Positions 7,721 through 10,000 of a stretch of 10,000 bases of DNA are shown here, in pieces. The notes beneath the pieces were generated by a model. That model saw only the letters and a program-made list of their open reading frames with translations. It was not told the DNA's origin and ran no database searches. The stretch is taken from assembly GCA_034096865.1 (NCBI GenBank), contig JAWQFJ010000605.1, forward strand, positions 141,429 through 151,428, written 5' to 3'. The DNA comes from Theodoxus fluviatilis. Its lineage: Eukaryota; Mollusca; Gastropoda; Cycloneritida; Neritidae. Made by a program: the position numbers and the translations under genes. The first letter of the stretch is position 1, and every line of letters starts with the position of its first letter.

Positions 7721-7721
<1 letters not shown>

Positions 7722-7790
<69 letters not shown>

Positions 7791-7852
7791 CAGAGAGAGA
7801 CAGAGACAGACAGAGACAGAGACAGAGAGAGACAGAGAGAGAGACAGAGAGA

Positions 7853-7900
<48 letters not shown>

Positions 7901-7920
7901 AGAGAGAGAGAGAGAGAGAG
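7722..7920. repeat. (GA)n microsatellite with GACA interruptions
   Basis: Perfect GA at both ends, a central part with GACAGACA and GACAGAGA units (about 7770-7850), and a short G-run near 7894-7901. On the minus strand it separates the AATAAA-containing 3' end of U3 from the 5' leader of U2. Confidence 0.98.
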
Positions 7921-7927
7921 ATTGATC

Positions 7928-7933
7928 TTTATT
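7928..7933 (-). promoter_or_regulatory. Poly(A) signal AATAAA at the U3 3' end
   Basis: The minus strand reads AATAAA followed by GATCAAT and then the (CT)n array, the layout expected at the 3' end of a non-LTR element. Confidence 0.5.
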
Positions 7934-8586
7934 CGGCCGACGACCCATTTGATATTATCCGCTATTTACAAGCTTTAAAACAGTATAGCAATGAATAACT
8001 ATGCAAGAAATACATTACAAATGACACTGAAGACTTCCCAGTAAAGAATACTACTCATCATTGGATTGATAGGCCTACCCTACATATCGATGACGACACT
8101 TGTATTTCAATGTACAGTTAAATCTTTTTAAATTTTTCCAATGATGATTGCAGCTTCGTATGCATTCATAAGTGCAAAACTGCAATATTAATCAGGCAAA
8201 CACATTACACTATTTTAGCAACATTTTATCTGTTCCATATTTCTAAAAGCATATAACACCAGTATTGCGCCATCCCTTGTTTTCCGTAACTCGTGGCCTG
8301 TGATTAAGTATTTGATTTTATCTATTTGTTTTATGCATACACATATGCGCACTCACGCACACACACACACACACGCGCGCGCGCGCACAAGCACACACAC
8401 ATTTCAAAATCCTCGGCCCATCGCTTATCAAGTATATGTCAGAATGATAATATTGCAATCAATACCATGCTGCTTCAACTATTAATAGGTAGCGAACAAA
8501 TTTGAACACACACATAAAGAAAGAAATTAATTACACATATGAACATTTTTACGGCTCTGTTAAATTACTCCCATAATGGTATGTTC
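7934..8586. other. AT-rich stretch without a gene, 3'-UTR-like on the minus strand
   Basis: Noticeably AT-rich compared with its flanks, with no long open frame. It lies between the ORF1 remnant and the AATAAA at 7933 and so could be its 3' untranslated part. It contains the (CA)n/(GC)n microsatellite noted separately. I see no SINE promoter boxes or ORF2 motifs. Confidence 0.45.
8336..8402. repeat. (CA)n with internal (GC)n microsatellite
   Basis: CA-rich alternation with a central GC run (about 8374-8387), another alternating purine-pyrimidine tract with Z-DNA potential. Confidence 0.93.
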
Positions 8587-10000
8587 TCATATTTGAAAGG
8601 CATATAGAAATATTGAAGGTTCGTCTCCTACTGCCGTGGTCTCCAGCGCAGCGGCATCAGAGGTTCTGGTCAGCCACTCATGGAGGGACTTCCGGGTTGT
8701 TTTCCGGGATACTGAAACTCGAACAAGCTGGTAATGACTGTCTTCAGCTTCAAATTCTATAGCATTGCCAGTGGCTGTTAGCTCATCATGGGCACCTGTC
8801 TGGCATGGTACGTCAGCTGCTGCCTCCGTGTCATCCGCCAGACTGCCATCACTTGACAATGACTTCGTTGCAGTCTTGACACTGGTCATTTTCCATCTCC
8901 TCAGGTGTCTGTCTTCCTTGAGACTGGATCCATGGAATCATTCCTTCACTTTCCCCGTTCGTCCTTATGACCTCTGAAGACATTGCTGCCTTGAGTCTCT
9001 CCCATGCAAGGGCCCCTTTGTCAAGCGTCTTGCGTGGGGGTCCTCTCTGGCATTCCTGATGGCGCCAGTCGACATTATGTGAAGTACCCGTAATCACTGG
9101 GAGGGTTGAGAGGTCACCCCGGTGAAGGTTAGTGTCTGCGTTTGAGGAGGGTTCAGTGTCTGCACCAGCTTTACCCCAATATCCATACACATCGTCACCT
9201 GGGTAGATCCAAGCCTCACAGTATTCATGTACACAATGTCCACCGTTTACAGTTTGAGGTCTGGAACTGGGTTGAGTTGGCCTCTGAAACTCCTCTGGTA
9301 GTTCTTGGCGCCGTTTTGTAGCGTACCGAACATTGACTTCTTGCGCTATTCTTTGCCTACCTCTCTTCTGTGCCTTGAAGGAGTGTGGATGGTTGCGAGC
9401 TTGCTGACGAGGCCTGGTTTCCCGAAACCACAACTTATTTCGGAAATATGCCCGGTGCCCTTGGTCGCGCAAATCGTTAAGAATTTTGTTCTGTCTACTG
9501 GTTAGTTCGCTGGCAATCCTAATCCCCCTGCTTCTCATGGAGTTTCTGCCACACCTCAGGAGAGTCAGCTTGCCATATGGTGTGGTCATCTCAACAATGA
9601 TGGAACGCGGTTGACTTGTATTGCCCAGTCTCAAGGACCCCAACCTCGGCACCATAACAATGTCCTTTTCCGACCAAGGGACATCTGGTACTGTCTCACA
9701 GAACACGGAGAGAACCGATTGGAGGCAGTTGCAGTACGCCTCGTGATCACTTTCGTAGACGCCAAACATCTTAATGTTGTTGCGTCTCATACTCGTCTGC
9801 TTGCTGCTCACATCATCCGTGAGATGTTCTCTACAGTCTCAGCTAGGTCAACAATGTATGCATTCAGAGTTTTAATGTCTCTCCGAATGTCTTCCTGGTT
9901 TGTTGAGGCTCAGTCACAAGCCGGACCAGCTCGTTGTACTGAAAGGTCAAAGGTCTAGGGGAATTCACTCGATCCACTTGTAACACTCTCTCACACAGTC
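8587..10000 (-). pseudogene. LINE ORF1-like protein gene, RRM type, frameshifted
   Basis: Four frames follow one another. From the window edge to 9901 the frame reads PLTFQYNELVRLVTEPQQ. From 9900 to 9811 it reads NQEDIRRDIKTLNAYIVDLA and ETVENISRMM, a coiled-coil-like heptad pattern. From 9811 to 8849 (320 codons, entered without ATG) it has the RRM-like core: MRRNNIKMFGVYE near residues 8-20, WSEKDIVMVPRLGSLRLG near 46-63, PRSIIVEM near 68-75, then RGIRIASELTSRQNKILNDL and GHRAYFRNKLWF. This matches coiled coil, RRM and C-terminal domains of L1-type ORF1 RNA-binding proteins. The later Gln/Pro-rich tail is divergent. A last frame (8889-8587, 100 codons, ATG) overlaps the end by 41 nt and is acidic. 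It may be a shifted C-terminus. Two early frameshifts argue against a working protein. Confidence 0.7.

Larger units (their letters stand above)
5838..7721 (-). mobile_element. Unit U2: second ORF1-only retroelement copy between two (CT)n arrays
   Basis: The minus strand leaves the (CT)n array at 7722 and has an 83-nt leader and then an ATG at 7638-7636. A decayed gag-like ORF follows, and a 3' tail with ATTAAA (5853-5848) and TTTCGTT leads into the next (CT)n array. Without the nested foldback element and its duplicated target site, the unit is 1123 bp, close in plan to U1 (1384 bp). No reverse transcriptase is present. The boundaries are inferred from the microsatellite edges and agreement with U1. 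Confidence 0.55.
7921..10000 (-). mobile_element. Unit U3: ORF1-type retroelement remnant, 5' end beyond the window
   Basis: The minus strand carries an RRM-like ORF1 (8587-10000), then an AT-rich stretch without ORF2. It ends in CGGCCGAATAAAGATCAAT, immediately followed by (CT)n at 7920. The absence of any reverse transcriptase between ORF1 and the 3' end means it is either internally deleted, a non-autonomous derivative, or two adjacent fragments. A domesticated ORF1-like host gene with a long 3' UTR is a less likely alternative given the frameshifts. Confidence 0.5.

Noticed and set aside
8616..8626. Pol III B-box-like GGTTCGTCTCC suggesting a SINE or tRNA
   Set aside because: No A box at the right distance and no cloverleaf. 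It lies inside the minus-strand ORF1-related frame.
9800..9915. Programmed frameshifting in the RRM-type ORF1
   Set aside because: Two shifts occur within about 100 nt with no slippery heptamer or pseudoknot visible. Ordinary decay is simpler.

Overview
This window looks like eukaryotic, repeat-rich intergenic or intronic DNA. It has long perfect (GA)n and (GT)n microsatellites, a 31-bp minisatellite, decayed non-LTR retrotransposon pieces and a DNA-transposon-like foldback element. There are no bacterial-type operons, no rRNA or tRNA genes and no convincing intact host gene. Microsatellite load and element types suggest a marine invertebrate, possibly a mollusc. That is inference from style, not from a diagnostic gene.

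Almost all recognisable coding-like sequence is on the minus strand, so the layout reads best from right to left. From 10000 to 7921 is an ORF1-type retroelement (U3) with an RRM-like ORF1 remnant at 8587-10000 and an AT-rich 3' part ending in AATAAA. It abuts a (CT)n array (minus-strand reading) at 7920-7722. From 7721 to 5838 is unit U2: an 83-nt leader, a decayed gag-like ORF, a 3' part with ATTAAA, then another (CT)n array at 5837-5760. U2 is split by a 756-bp foldback/MITE-like element (6444-7199) with 5-bp target duplications. Removing the element and one duplication restores one open frame of 186 codons.

From 5759 to 2567 I see no firmly recognisable gene. This stretch holds a roughly 500-bp imperfect (GT)n array (4338-4846), a three-copy 31-bp minisatellite (2738-2834) and a splice-acceptor-like tract with a short exon-like frame (2515-2737) on the plus strand. 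From about 2302 to 1722 is the C-terminal end of a LINE ORF2 on the minus strand. It ends at a G-run plus (GA)n array (1615-1721). From 1614 to 231 is unit U1, a second copy of the U2 gag-like family, with an 81-nt leader and AATAAA just before the array at 83-230.

The main pattern is a chain in one orientation: element, (CT)n, element, (CT)n. Each (CT)n array follows an element 3' end, most with a poly(A)-type hexamer, and two of the arrays sit about 80 nt upstream of a gag-like start codon. Two short ORF1-only units share a protein family and contain no reverse transcriptase. This suggests non-autonomous retroelements that target, or carry as tails, (CT)n repeats.
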